From Trebonia sp030042015 (lineage in GTDB: Bacteria > Actinomycetota > Actinomycetes > Streptosporangiales > Streptosporangiaceae): a stretch of 11,700 nt of DNA. Within the stretch, counting starts at the first letter, position 1. Every line of letters begins with the position of its first letter. The position numbers and the translations under genes are program-made. Where the stretch lies: positions 1 to 11,700 of the forward strand of contig NZ_JASIAL010000045.1 in NCBI RefSeq assembly GCF_030042015.1. Reading direction: 5' to 3'. The notes below the pieces were generated by a model. That model saw nothing but the letters and a program-made list of their open reading frames with translations, was not told the DNA's origin and made no database searches. Positions 1 to 7,460 of this stretch are shown here, piece after piece.

Positions 1-6
1 ATCGAA

Positions 7-1185
7 TTGGAATGCGGGATCACGGTGTACCCGGCCAGGTCCGGGGGAGGGCGGTGGCGGGCGGTCTGGTACGAGGCCGGCGGGCGGCAGCAGTGCGAGG
101 CCGTGTCCGAGGACAGGCTGGCCGCCAAGCTGGAGAAAGTCGCCGAGAGGCTCCAGGCCGGCGCCCCGAACATGCGGCGGCCAGGCGCTGATCTCATCGC
201 GCACTACCTAGACCCCGACCGGCTGCCGGCCCGCGACCGGTGGTCGCGCAAGCACGCTGACACCCAGCGGCGGCTGTGCGAGCGGTTCGCCGCCCCGGTC
301 ATCGCCGCGCTCACCTGCCAGGACATCAAGACCGAGCACACCCAGAAGATCGTTAACGCCGCGCCCACCGCAGGGGAAGGCGACCGGGTCCACCGGATGC
401 TCTCGGCCCTGGTCACGGCCGGGATCGAAGCCGGCTACCTAGTGAACTCCCGGCTGGCGACGGTGCACTGGCAGGCCGGGGACCGCCCGCTGCCCGCTCC
501 GGCCGTCAGCGTCGCTGGTGAGTCTTCGCTGTGGGTCGATCCCGCCGAGATCCCGTCCGCAACCGATGTCAGCGGCCTAGGCCGAGCGCTCGCGGCAGGG
601 CGGCGAGGCAATCAGGACGAACTGATGGCTAACCTCGCCGCCTACAGCGGCCTGCGCTGGGGCGAACTGGCAGCCCTCACCATCGGGCAGGTCTGCCAGG
701 CGCGCCGGGAGATAAGAGTGGACCGCAAGGTAGTCGAGGTTGGCGGGCGCTTGTACGTCGAGGCGCCGAAGAACCGCAAGTTCCGCCGGACGATCTACCC
801 CCGGCGCACGCCCGGCGGCTGCCCGCTGGCTGAGCGGCTCGCCGCCCGCATCGAGGAGGCCCGCGCCGAGCAGGAGGCCGGGAGCAACCCGCTCGGGCTG
901 GTCTTCCCCAGCCGCAGAGGCGGGTACTGGCGTTCCAGCAACTTCAACCGCAGGATCCTGCAGCCTGCCTACCTGGCGGCCGGGTGGCGCGACGCCGGCG
1001 GCAACGGCACGTGGACCTGGCACAGCCTGCGGCACGCGTTCTGCACCACCGCCCTGTTCACGTGGAAGCTCGACGCGACGGACGTGTCGCGGATGGCCGG
1101 CCACGCGAACTACCGCATCACCCTCGACATGTACGTCGGCGCCACCGCCGGCGTCCTGGACCGCGCACGAGCCGCCACCGAATAA
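7..1185 (+). CDS. Tyrosine recombinase / phage-type integrase
   Basis: This is a site-specific DNA recombinase of the tyrosine (lambda integrase) family, which would integrate, excise or invert the element it belongs to. The 392 visible residues carry the whole catalytic set: R217 in SGLRWGELAAL, a lysine around K255-K258 (APKNRK), H339 and R342 in TWHSLRHAF, H366 in MAGHANY, and the nucleophile Y376 in ITLDMY. Residues about 60-155 look like the helical core-binding (SAM-like) domain. The N-terminal part (about 5-45) resembles the short arm-binding module of actinobacterial integrases. The first possible start is a TTG six bases from the window edge, so the true start may lie outside. The gene points into the cargo, and its last 145 bases recur inverted at the other end of the window. 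A catalytically complete protein is expected. Which attachment site it uses cannot be told. Confidence 0.93.
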   Translation: MECGITVYPARSGGGRWRAVWYEAGGRQQCEAVSEDRLAAKLEKVAERLQAGAPNMRRPGADLIAHYLDPDRLPARDRWSRKHADTQRRLCERFAAPVIAALTCQDIKTEHTQKIVNAAPTAGEGDRVHRMLSALVTAGIEAGYLVNSRLATVHWQAGDRPLPAPAVSVAGESSLWVDPAEIPSATDVSGLGRALAAGRRGNQDELMANLAAYSGLRWGELAALTIGQVCQARREIRVDRKVVEVGGRLYVEAPKNRKFRRTIYPRRTPGGCPLAERLAARIEEARAEQEAGSNPLGLVFPSRRGGYWRSSNFNRRILQPAYLAAGWRDAGGNGTWTWHSLRHAFCTTALFTWKLDATDVSRMAGHANYRITLDMYVGATAGVLDRARAATE

Positions 1186-1205
1186 CCGCCCCGCTCGCGA
1201 CGAGC
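1040..1205 (+). repeat. Left arm of a 166-bp inverted repeat (integrase 3' end)
   Basis: These bases are the reverse complement of 11535-11700 with a single mismatch (G at 1188 versus A in the other copy). The identity covers the last 48 codons of the integrase, its stop codon and 20 bases downstream. It ends abruptly at 1205, within the hairpin after the gene. The right arm runs off the window, so the repeat is at least this long and may cover a whole gene. Confidence 0.97.
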
Positions 1206-1207
1206 GG
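1191..1207 (+). terminator. Perfect 7-bp hairpin directly after the integrase
   Basis: CCGCTCG-CGA-CGAGCGG starts five bases after the stop codon. There is no T-run, only CGCTTCCTCT, so it may be an actinobacterial-type terminator without a U tail. The core GCTCGCGACGAGC is kept next to the second integrase (11535-11547), but the two outer pairs on the 3' side differ there. It could instead be part of a recombination site. The structure is certain; its function is not. Confidence 0.45.
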
Positions 1208-1349
1208 CGCTTCCTCTCATATCCAGCAGCCGGTGGAGGTGCATCCGAGCTGCGGCCGTAATTTGAAAGGTCCCCCGGTTCATGGCCACTGTCGGTGACG
1301 GCTCCGGAAAGGGCTATGCCATGAGCAGGCGCAGAACGGCTCCTCTCTG
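1206..1349. other. Short intergenic stretch, nothing recognised
   Basis: It lies between the integrase hairpin and the converging IS110/DUF2283 genes. I see no gene, tRNA or clear repeat here. Open frames crossing it have no recognisable protein character. Confidence 0.5.
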
Positions 1350-2627
1350 TCAAGGGGATGCTGTGTTATTCGAGGATTTCGGCCTCATCGAGGAGGTCGG
1401 GGTGCAGGCGGGTGCTGGCGTCGAGGATTTCAATGCCGACAAGGCGGCCGTCTTTCCAGTCGAGGGCGACGAAGCCGCTGATTCCGTTCGGGGTGCCGGC
1501 CTGGATGGTGGTGCGGCCGGGTGCGAGCGGGCCGCCGGTGAGGTAGATGTAGACCGCGTCCGCGGCGGGGTGGTAGGTGATCCGCACACGCTGATTCTGC
1601 TCCGCCGGTCGGCCATGAGCTGGCGGTATACCTGGTCAGACAGCCGCCGCTTAAGGCAGCGCAGCGCCTCTTTCGGGGTTTTGCCCTCGGTGCGCTTGCG
1701 CTCGTAGTAGCGGCGCCCGTCGGTGCCGGGGTAGCGGATCTGGGTGACGGCCATCATGTGCAGCGCGTGGTTGATGCGCCGGTTCCCCGCGCGGGACAGC
1801 CGGTGGCGGACCTGGTCGCCGGAGGACACGTCGATCGGGGCGGTGCCGTTGTAGCTGGCGAACTTGTCCTTGGTGGCGAACCGGGCGATGTCGCCGGCCT
1901 CGGCCAGGATCCGCCCGGCGATCAGCGGCCCGATCCCGTACAGGCTGGTCAGTGTGGTGCCGGACGCGGCGACGAGGGCGGCGATCTGCCCCGCGAGGTA
2001 CTTGAGCCTGGCATCCAGGGCGCGGATGTCGGCCAGGTGGTCCCTGGCGATGTGCAGCCGGACCGCCGATACGTCGTCTGCAGGGCGGATCCGGGCCAGC
2101 AGCGCCTGGGCCTTGTTCGCGGTCAGCTCGCGGCGCATCCCGCCGGGCGTCAGCTCGGCCAGCAGCCGGTGCAGCCGGCACACCGCCTGGGTGCGCTGCG
2201 CGGCGAGCTCGTCGCGCCGGTCGCATAGCAGCCGCAGGCTCACCGTTATGTCGTCGCAGGTTACCGCGGCGATGCCAGCACCGTCGAGGGCCGCCAGGCC
2301 GATCGAGACCGCATCATGCTTATCGGTCTTGCGGCCATGCCCGCTGGAGTACACCCGCGCCCGGGCGGCCAGCTTCGCGGGTACGTCCAGCACCAGCTCC
2401 CCGTCGGCGGCCAGCCGCTGGGCCAGCGACCGGCCCGCGCCATGGCATCCTTCCACAGCCCACCGCCGCTGCGCCCATCGCGCGGCAAACGCCGTCAGCT
2501 GGTCATAACCCTCGGCGCCGTTCGCGAACCGGGCCGTCTCGATCAGGGCCTTGCTCACCGGATCCAGCACGGCCGCGGTATTGCTGGCTTTATGCGGGTC
2601 CACGGCGATCATCACGTCATCGTTCAC
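1350..2627 (-). CDS. IS110-family transposase (DEDD), with an aberrant C-terminal tail
   Basis: This is a transposase of the IS110 family, which recombines DNA under guidance of a bridge RNA encoded in the element. The start is chosen as GTG at 2627, because AGGAGG lies nine bases upstream. An upstream TTG or ATG would give a non-homologous extension. Numbered from this GTG, the RuvC-like DEDD residues are D10 (MIAVDPHK), E59 (WAVEGCHGAG), D102 and D105 (KTDKHDAVS), almost the numbering I recall for IS621. The Tnp domain follows: LYGIGPLIAGRILAE about 229-243, then GTAPIDVSSGDQVRHRLSRA about 261-280 with the likely catalytic serine at 268/269. Recognisable homology stops after LKRRLSDQVYRQLMAD (about residue 340, near base 1605). 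The last ~85 residues are an alternative-frame reading of the DUF2283 gene. The catalytic parts are intact, but the native tail and the element's right end look lost. Confidence 0.9.
   Translation of the reverse strand: MNDDVMIAVDPHKASNTAAVLDPVSKALIETARFANGAEGYDQLTAFAARWAQRRWAVEGCHGAGRSLAQRLAADGELVLDVPAKLAARARVYSSGHGRKTDKHDAVSIGLAALDGAGIAAVTCDDITVSLRLLCDRRDELAAQRTQAVCRLHRLLAELTPGGMRRELTANKAQALLARIRPADDVSAVRLHIARDHLADIRALDARLKYLAGQIAALVAASGTTLTSLYGIGPLIAGRILAEAGDIARFATKDKFASYNGTAPIDVSSGDQVRHRLSRAGNRRINHALHMMAVTQIRYPGTDGRRYYERKRTEGKTPKEALRCLKRRLSDQVYRQLMADRRSRISVCGSPTTPPRTRSTSTSPAARSHPAAPPSRPAPRTESAASSPSTGKTAALSALKSSTPAPACTPTSSMRPKSSNNTASP
1366..1587 (-). CDS. Small DUF2283-like protein
   Basis: This is a 73-residue protein starting MRITYHPAADAVYIYL, the signature opening of DUF2283 proteins. 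These are small single-domain beta-rich proteins of unknown function that often sit beside toxin-antitoxin or mobile genes. The later parts GISGFVALDWKDGRLVGIEILDAS and LLDEAEIL fit the second half of that domain, so it looks full length. The start is GTG at 1587, with a GGAG about 13 bases upstream, which is a rather long spacing. The whole gene lies inside the 3' part of the IS110 transposase frame, on the same strand but in another frame. The protein-like character here belongs to the DUF2283 frame, while the transposase frame becomes low-complexity (rich in S, P, T and A). I infer that the DUF2283 gene was there first and the insertion sequence joined just upstream of it. It may now depend on transposase transcription. 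Confidence 0.8.
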   Translation of the reverse strand: MRITYHPAADAVYIYLTGGPLAPGRTTIQAGTPNGISGFVALDWKDGRLVGIEILDASTRLHPDLLDEAEILE

Positions 2628-2636
2628 AACAGGGTT

Positions 2637-2642
2637 CCTCCT
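2637..2642 (-). promoter_or_regulatory. Ribosome binding site that sets the transposase start
   Basis: On the minus strand this reads AGGAGG, a perfect Shine-Dalgarno, nine bases before GTG at 2627. It lies inside the longer open frame beginning at 2681 or 2648, and argues against those upstream starts. Confidence 0.75.
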
Positions 2643-3028
2643 GGCCATCGGGGGTGTCGGCAGGCGAGGAGGGCAATGCAACTTCCGGCAGCGCAGACCT
2701 CTCTTGAGCCACTACCTCACCGGGTGAACAGGACGGGCCGCAGGCCGTTCGTGAGCCAGAACACCTAAAGGCGACGGCAGCCGATTCGCGAGCGAGCCCG
2801 CCCCGCTCAACGCCCGAGGATCCCAGATCCCCGAGCTCCCGGAGACGATCTAAACAAGTTGCCGATTCTGAGCGACCCACGGCTCGATGATCTCTCTGCG
2901 TGTGTGAGCGCAGATTATCTGTTCGGGACGCACTCCTACTTCCTAGGAGGGCGAGGGTGCCGATAGTGGGTAAGTGCCTCGGCCGCTGCCTGGCGCACCG
3001 TCGAGTCGCTTGTGTCACCGACAAGAAG
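2643..3028 (-). other. IS110 leader region; possible bridge-RNA locus
   Basis: These 386 bases lie between the NACHT gene's stop and the transposase RBS. One open frame crosses the region (2617-3060, minus strand), but its translation has no protein-family character and overlaps the transposase start, so I treat the stretch as non-coding. IS110-group elements carry their bridge RNA in the non-coding end upstream of the transposase, which would be here. Local inverted repeats are visible, such as ACGGGCC-GCA-GGCCGT at 2732-2750. I cannot fold the region or fix the target-binding and donor-binding loops, and I could not find the outer end of the element. Confidence 0.4.
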
Positions 3029-6000
3029 CTACTGGTCGCCACTAGTCCAGTCCCCCGCACTGAGTCGCAGGCCGTCGAGCGTCGCCAATAGTTTTAGCCA
3101 CGACTCGATCGGTGAGTTACGCCGTGTCGCAGCCAAAAGTTCATGGTCCGGCGCTACTGACCAAGAAGACCAGCCCAAGAGGTCGTTGGCGGTTGGCCGC
3201 AACTCGGTTAGCACCGTGATCAGCGTTCGGGCATGATGCGGTTGGACCTGGCCCAGGAGGGACAACACCCACGCTCGAGCACCAGTCAGGTCATCGGCCT
3301 GTGAGCTCAACCCCTTTAGTGCTAGGGCCAACCCCTCGATGTCCCAAGGATTTGCTGCCTCGAATAGGACCAGCGCTCGGCTGCGTGCCTGGGCCAGGTC
3401 GCTGGCTGGAGGGTTCAGCTTGGCCAATGTGTCGACGAGTTCCTGGATGCTGAGATCGTTGGCGGTGTCGAAGAACGTTAGTACTCTTCGCCGGGCCCGG
3501 GCCAAGTCACCGGCCTGCGGGTTCAGCCTGAGCAGCGTACCGACAAGACTCTCAGCGTCCTGGCTGCGGGCTTGGTCGAGTAGGTCAAGTACCTGAGCCA
3601 GGTCATTCGCCTCCGGGGCTAGTCTGATCAGCGCCTCACCCAGCTTGGCAGTTCCCGCAGGATCAGCAGTGCTCAGCCGGTGGAGCACCCGCGCGCGGGC
3701 ACGGGCCAGGTCGCCTGCTTCTGGTGCTAGCTCAGCCAGAAACCCGGCTAGCTCGGCCAGAGCCTCCGCTAGGTAGTAGTCGGTGGCCAAGGGCTCGGAG
3801 GCTTCGAGGAGATCCAGGACGCGGGCGCGGGCCCGCGCCAGCTCACCGGGCTCCGGCGCCAGCTTGATCAGGCGGCCCGCCGTGAGGGAGGCCTCCCCGG
3901 GTGTGTTGGTATCGAGCAGGTCGAGTAGCCGCGCTCGGGCGCGAGCCAGGTCCCCGGCCTCCGGAACCATTTCGGTGAGAATGTCGGTCAGGGCCCAGAC
4001 AGCCCACGGCGCGGTGGGATCATCGAGGAAGTCAAGCACCTTGGCCCTGGCACGGGTGAGGGCAACTGTCTCAGGGTGCAGCGCGGCCAAGACCCGGGTC
4101 AGGAATTGAGCATTGGCGGTGTTAAGCAGGTCGATGACCCGGGTGCAGGCCCGAGCCAGGTCGCCTGGCTCAGGGTCCAGCAAGATCAGCATTTCGGCCA
4201 GCGTCGGCACGCCGCTGAAGAGTCCGGCGACGTCGAGAAGGTCTAGAACCCGGTTTCTCGCGTGGCGTTTGGCCAAGCCTGCTGCCTCCGGATCCAGGCA
4301 GGCAAGCGCGTTGACCAGTCCCGGCACGTCATGAGGTTCGGCTGCGTCAAGCAAGTTCAGCATTCGGCTGCGCGCACGGGTCAGTTCGCCTGTGTCCAGG
4401 GCTAGTCGGGCCAAGGTCTCGGCGAGGCCTTCGCTGTTGCTGGGACTGGCCAGGTCGAGTTGGTGCAGCAGTCGGCTACGCGCCCTGGCTAGATCACTGG
4501 CTTCCCACTGCAGTCCGGTCACGCTCGCAGCCAATGATGGGTCCTTCTCGAGCAAGCTCCGCACTCGGTCGCGCGCCCGCGATAGGTCGTTAGCCTCGGG
4601 CTGCAGCTTTGTCAGCGCATCCACGAGTAGCGGAACCGTCAAGCGGGTGAGTCCGTCCGCGACTTGGTGGTCGAGCAGATCCAGGATCCGGTCGCGGGGA
4701 CGGGCCAGCTCGCTTGGCTCGGGCCCCAGCTCTCCCAGGGCGTCTGCTAGTTGGCGGATGTATCCGAAATTGTCGGTTTCAGTGAGCAGGTCTGATATTC
4801 GGCCCCGGGCTCGGACCAGATCATCTGGCTCCGGGTTCAGCCCAGCCAGCACGTCAGCCAGCCATCTTGCGACCCCGGCATCGGCTGTGTCGAGTAGATC
4901 CAGGAGTCGGGTGCGGGCCTGGGTAAGGTCGTTCTCTCCCGGATCCAGCTTGGCCAAAGCCCCGACCAGAGCCTGGGCGTCTTGAGTACCGGCACTATCA
5001 AGCGCCCCCAGGATGCTGCGGCGGATTTCCCGGCTTGCAGCTGGCCAGTCTTGTGCAACTGGGAGACGTCGTAGGTCTTCGCCGGCCAAATCGACCAGGG
5101 CACGGCCGATAACATTGGCGCATTCAGTGGTCCAGCTATCCTGCTTTGACTCTCTGGCGACTCTGGTGAAGAATGAGCGCAGTTCCCAGCAGCTGTCGAT
5201 CCGTTCCAGGCCCGCATCGCCGTTCAAAGGGCTGGCGGCCAAGCGGATCAGTTTCTTCAGAACTTCGTCTCGCTCGGGGTGCATTGCGAGTGCGACTGGT
5301 CCCGCGTACTCCCAGTCCGGGTCGTACCACACGTGGCTGACCAGTTCCGCGGCTGCCTGGTCCGCGGTCATCTGAAATGCGACATATTCTGCAGTCAAGT
5401 GCTCACGGATCGCTCTGTGGATAAACCGTCGCGGCGTCAGGCCGAGTGCAAGGCTCGGCAAGCCCACTGGGACGGCCACGTGATTTACCGCGGTCAGCTC
5501 CGCCCGTCTCAACTGCCGATATGGCGTGCGGATGCTGTCAGGCCAGGCGCCAATCCCTGTCACCTCGTCCTTAGCGGCCCCCGCCCAGGCCCATTCCCTC
5601 AGCACTCCGGCACAGCCTGCCACGTCAAAATCCTCCGAGCCGCTGCGGTGCCATAGGCCCCACAACAGCTGCCAGGTCACTAGCGCGTAAATTTCATGGC
5701 GCGTCGCGGGCAGTTGCGCATCACCCCCGATAATGCACAAGAATGCGGCGATCAGCGGAACGCTTGCGGCGTCCTGCAGGTCCTGCCGAGCCGCGATCTG
5801 CGAGATCACTGCATCGCCACGGGCTGGATCGGAGGCGAACCAGCTGACGATGAGGGGCTCGACATCTTCTGGGTAGCGCAGCGGCCGCAATTCCCCGGCT
5901 TTCTGCGAGCCTTCGCCGGGGTCAATCATGAGCTGCCGCTTCCATGAGCTGGGCCGCGAGGTCAGGATGATGCGCCAGGGCAGCATTCCGGCCTGCTGCA

Positions 6001-7126
6001 GCACTTGATCCGGGTCTCGCGCCTCGTCCAGTGAATCGATCACCAGCAGCACCGGGCTGTTCCGGTCGCTGAAAAATACCCGGAGCGCCTCTACAATCCG
6101 GAGGCTGCCCAGGTCACCGGCCTGGTTCAGCGCGCTCGAGACAACAGCATCACGAATCCCCAGGCTCGCGTTATACCGGGAGGCAAGCATCGAGCACGTC
6201 GTGAACAGCGGTAGTTCGACCTCATCAAGCCCGGCACCGCTGGCCAGCGCCGACAGCGCCGCCGCGGCGCGCCGCCGCGCCGTCCGCCGCGCCAGCCAGG
6301 TCTTACCCGACCCTGGGCCGCCCAAGATCACCAGCCGGGTGCACCTCTCGGCTAGGTCATCAGCGCCGATATCACCGTCATCTAGATCCCAGCCCTCGAC
6401 ACCGTCGGCACGGCCGATGCTCAGCTCCCGCTCGATATCGGAAGGGGTCAGCATCTGCCCGCTGAGCCGAGGATCTTGCGGCCAGCTATCGGAATTTAGC
6501 GACCTGAACAGAACAGCCAGGTATACGCAGACGTCCTCCCTGCTGGCGGGCCCCGGCGGCAGCCGGTCCAACACAACCGCCAGCTGGTCCAGAATTCTGC
6601 CCGCCCTATCCTCCTCAGTCTGACTCTGACAGGCCAGCCACGCCGCTAGGTCGGCCTGCAGCTGCAGCATCGCCTGATCCAGCCGCGCCGCCTGCCCCGT
6701 CTCCAGCCGCGCGATCCGCGCCATCAGCACACGCTGGAAGACCTCCGGCTCCACGTCGGAGACGGCAAACTCCAGCAGCCCGCGAGCTATAACACGCGCC
6801 GCATCTATTGCGTCTTGCTCGGGGATGACGTCCGCGAGGCATTGCGTGATGGCAGCCGTCAGGTCCCCCACCGGTCCACCCGCGATCATCTGCCATGTAT
6901 GCGGATCCTCCAGCAAATGGCGCACCGCAGCCAACTCACGGCCCCCAAGCTTGACCAGCGGATCTGCAGCCAAGACAAGCCGACTAAGACCGTCCTCACG
7001 ACGGATCCGGTCTAGCCAGCCGCGTGCCAGGCGTCCGAGTTTGCCGGCCGACCAACTGACCGGTAGCCCCACCAGCGCCGGACCCAGGGCACCCGTGATC
7101 AGCCAATTGACAAACTCTGAATCCAC
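3029..7126 (-). CDS. NACHT-domain STAND NTPase with a long C-terminal repeat domain
   Basis: This 1365-residue protein is of the NLR-like NACHT type. Bacterial members sense phage and trigger an abortive response. The ATPase core holds Walker A GGPGSGKT (269-276), Walker B LLVIDSLDEA (360-369, D364 followed by the acidic DE typical of NACHT) and the sensor IILTSRP (386-392). FIHRAIREHLTAEYVA at 568-583 matches the F.HRT.QEYLAA-type motif after the NACHT winged helix. Residues 1-255 are helical, of no family I recognise, and would hold the effector or signalling module; WLITGALGPALVGLPVSW (8-25) is a hydrophobic stretch. From about 712 to 1315 there are some 16 repeats of about 36 residues, consensus L-x-P-E-x-x-D-L-A-R-A-R-x-R-V-L-D-L-L, presumably the sensor. 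The start is GTG at 7126 with no Shine-Dalgarno but a -10-like TACGAT six bases upstream, so the mRNA may be leaderless. The gene is divergent from the two-gene operon at 7617. Confidence 0.92.
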   Translation of the reverse strand: MDSEFVNWLITGALGPALVGLPVSWSAGKLGRLARGWLDRIRREDGLSRLVLAADPLVKLGGRELAAVRHLLEDPHTWQMIAGGPVGDLTAAITQCLADVIPEQDAIDAARVIARGLLEFAVSDVEPEVFQRVLMARIARLETGQAARLDQAMLQLQADLAAWLACQSQTEEDRAGRILDQLAVVLDRLPPGPASREDVCVYLAVLFRSLNSDSWPQDPRLSGQMLTPSDIERELSIGRADGVEGWDLDDGDIGADDLAERCTRLVILGGPGSGKTWLARRTARRRAAAALSALASGAGLDEVELPLFTTCSMLASRYNASLGIRDAVVSSALNQAGDLGSLRIVEALRVFFSDRNSPVLLVIDSLDEARDPDQVLQQAGMLPWRIILTSRPSSWKRQLMIDPGEGSQKAGELRPLRYPEDVEPLIVSWFASDPARGDAVISQIAARQDLQDAASVPLIAAFLCIIGGDAQLPATRHEIYALVTWQLLWGLWHRSGSEDFDVAGCAGVLREWAWAGAAKDEVTGIGAWPDSIRTPYRQLRRAELTAVNHVAVPVGLPSLALGLTPRRFIHRAIREHLTAEYVAFQMTADQAAAELVSHVWYDPDWEYAGPVALAMHPERDEVLKKLIRLAASPLNGDAGLERIDSCWELRSFFTRVARESKQDSWTTECANVIGRALVDLAGEDLRRLPVAQDWPAASREIRRSILGALDSAGTQDAQALVGALAKLDPGENDLTQARTRLLDLLDTADAGVARWLADVLAGLNPEPDDLVRARGRISDLLTETDNFGYIRQLADALGELGPEPSELARPRDRILDLLDHQVADGLTRLTVPLLVDALTKLQPEANDLSRARDRVRSLLEKDPSLAASVTGLQWEASDLARARSRLLHQLDLASPSNSEGLAETLARLALDTGELTRARSRMLNLLDAAEPHDVPGLVNALACLDPEAAGLAKRHARNRVLDLLDVAGLFSGVPTLAEMLILLDPEPGDLARACTRVIDLLNTANAQFLTRVLAALHPETVALTRARAKVLDFLDDPTAPWAVWALTDILTEMVPEAGDLARARARLLDLLDTNTPGEASLTAGRLIKLAPEPGELARARARVLDLLEASEPLATDYYLAEALAELAGFLAELAPEAGDLARARARVLHRLSTADPAGTAKLGEALIRLAPEANDLAQVLDLLDQARSQDAESLVGTLLRLNPQAGDLARARRRVLTFFDTANDLSIQELVDTLAKLNPPASDLAQARSRALVLFEAANPWDIEGLALALKGLSSQADDLTGARAWVLSLLGQVQPHHARTLITVLTELRPTANDLLGWSSWSVAPDHELLAATRRNSPIESWLKLLATLDGLRLSAGDWTSGDQ
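3152..4993 (-). repeat. About 16 protein-coding repeats of ~108 bp (C-terminal domain of the NACHT protein)
   Basis: The L-x-P element that opens each unit occurs at residues 727, 763, 800, 841, 872 (LQW), 908 (LAL), 944, 983, 1016, 1053 (MVP), 1089, 1133, 1169, 1201, 1237, 1273 (LSS) and 1309. The last one is degenerate. Most spacings are 36 or 37 residues. One is 44 (1089 to 1133, with an extra ALAEL/FLAEL duplication), and one unit lacks the ARAR helix segment (after 1169, next spacing 32). Each unit looks like two helices, as in other alpha-solenoids. The best-conserved units are the central ones, 1053-1150. Confidence 0.9.
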
Positions 7127-7132
7127 TATCGA

Positions 7133-7138
7133 ATCGTA
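7133..7138 (-). promoter_or_regulatory. -10 box for a leaderless NACHT transcript
   Basis: On the minus strand TACGAT fits the actinobacterial TANNNT -10 pattern. It lies six bases before the GTG start at 7126, the spacing expected if transcription begins at the start codon. No good -35 hexamer is seen at 17-18 bases. The absence of any Shine-Dalgarno before GTG agrees with a leaderless mRNA. Confidence 0.4.
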
Positions 7139-7217
7139 ACCGGCCTAATACCACACGCGGCTGTAACAAGCGGACCGAGAAAGTGGCCGCATAAAATCCG
7201 CTGCTGCCGCAGCTTGG

Positions 7218-7274
7218 ACTGTGAACCGCCCCGGCGAGTCCAGAGCCTGCGGAAACTCCGGAGCGGTTCACTGT
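7218..7274. repeat. Inverted repeat, possible operator
   Basis: ACTGTGAACCGC (7218-7229) and GCGGTTCACTGT (7263-7274) are inverted copies matching at 11 of 12 positions, with centres about 45 bases apart (roughly four helical turns). The left arm is part of GGACTGTGAAC, which recurs at 7589-7599. The pattern would suit a repressor bound at several sites, but no such protein is known here. Confidence 0.5.
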
Positions 7275-7352
7275 CACCGCAAGTCTCGATCGTGGTTGCC
7301 ACTCATCGACCCCAGCCAAGATGACCAAGCGCGCCGACTGATGAGGGTGAAG

Positions 7353-7427
7353 ATGAATCTGGGAGCGGAGCGTCTCTCCTTGATCGGAACTGGCGACAAC
7401 GCCGATCTACCGGTTCTGCGCGCGTGA
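7353..7427 (+). CDS. Possible 24-residue peptide
   Basis: ATG at 7353 is preceded by GAGGG with five bases between, and encodes MNLGAERLSLIGTGDNADLP followed by VLRA and a TGA stop. An in-frame ATG at 7341 would give 28 residues. The good ribosome binding site and the position between two divergent units are the only arguments for it. It has no recognised family. It could be a leader peptide, the remnant of a longer gene, or chance. Confidence 0.25.
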   Translation: MNLGAERLSLIGTGDNADLPVLRA

Positions 7428-7460
7428 GTTGGGCTCCCCGTGTCTTCCGGGCGGGTGTGA

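Noticed and set aside
1291..1302. GTCGGTGACGGC, with similar 9-12 base matches near 11475-11486 and 3014-3022, as a shared end or att motif
   Set aside because: The matches are short, at unequal distances from the inverted-repeat ends, and could be chance in high-GC DNA.
577..1353. Minus-strand open frame of 258 codons opposite the integrase
   Set aside because: It is the antisense of a gene with a complete catalytic set; long antisense frames are usual at this GC content.
1651..2508. Several long frames on both strands across the transposase
   Set aside because: They are all arginine, alanine and proline rich readings of other frames of the DEDD transposase, without motifs.
3009..3025. CTTGT/ACAAG hairpin just past the NACHT stop as a terminator
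   Set aside because: The stem is only five pairs, with no T-run on the minus strand; too weak to call.
2617..3060. Minus-strand open frame of 147 codons between the NACHT and transposase genes
   Set aside because: Its composition is that of chance translation of GC-rich DNA, with no family resemblance. It overlaps the transposase RBS and start, and the place is better explained as IS110 leader.
3152..4993. The regular repeats in the NACHT gene as a CRISPR or DNA-level satellite array
   Set aside because: The period is about 108 bp, stays in frame, and is conserved as a protein motif rather than as identical DNA with unique spacers.
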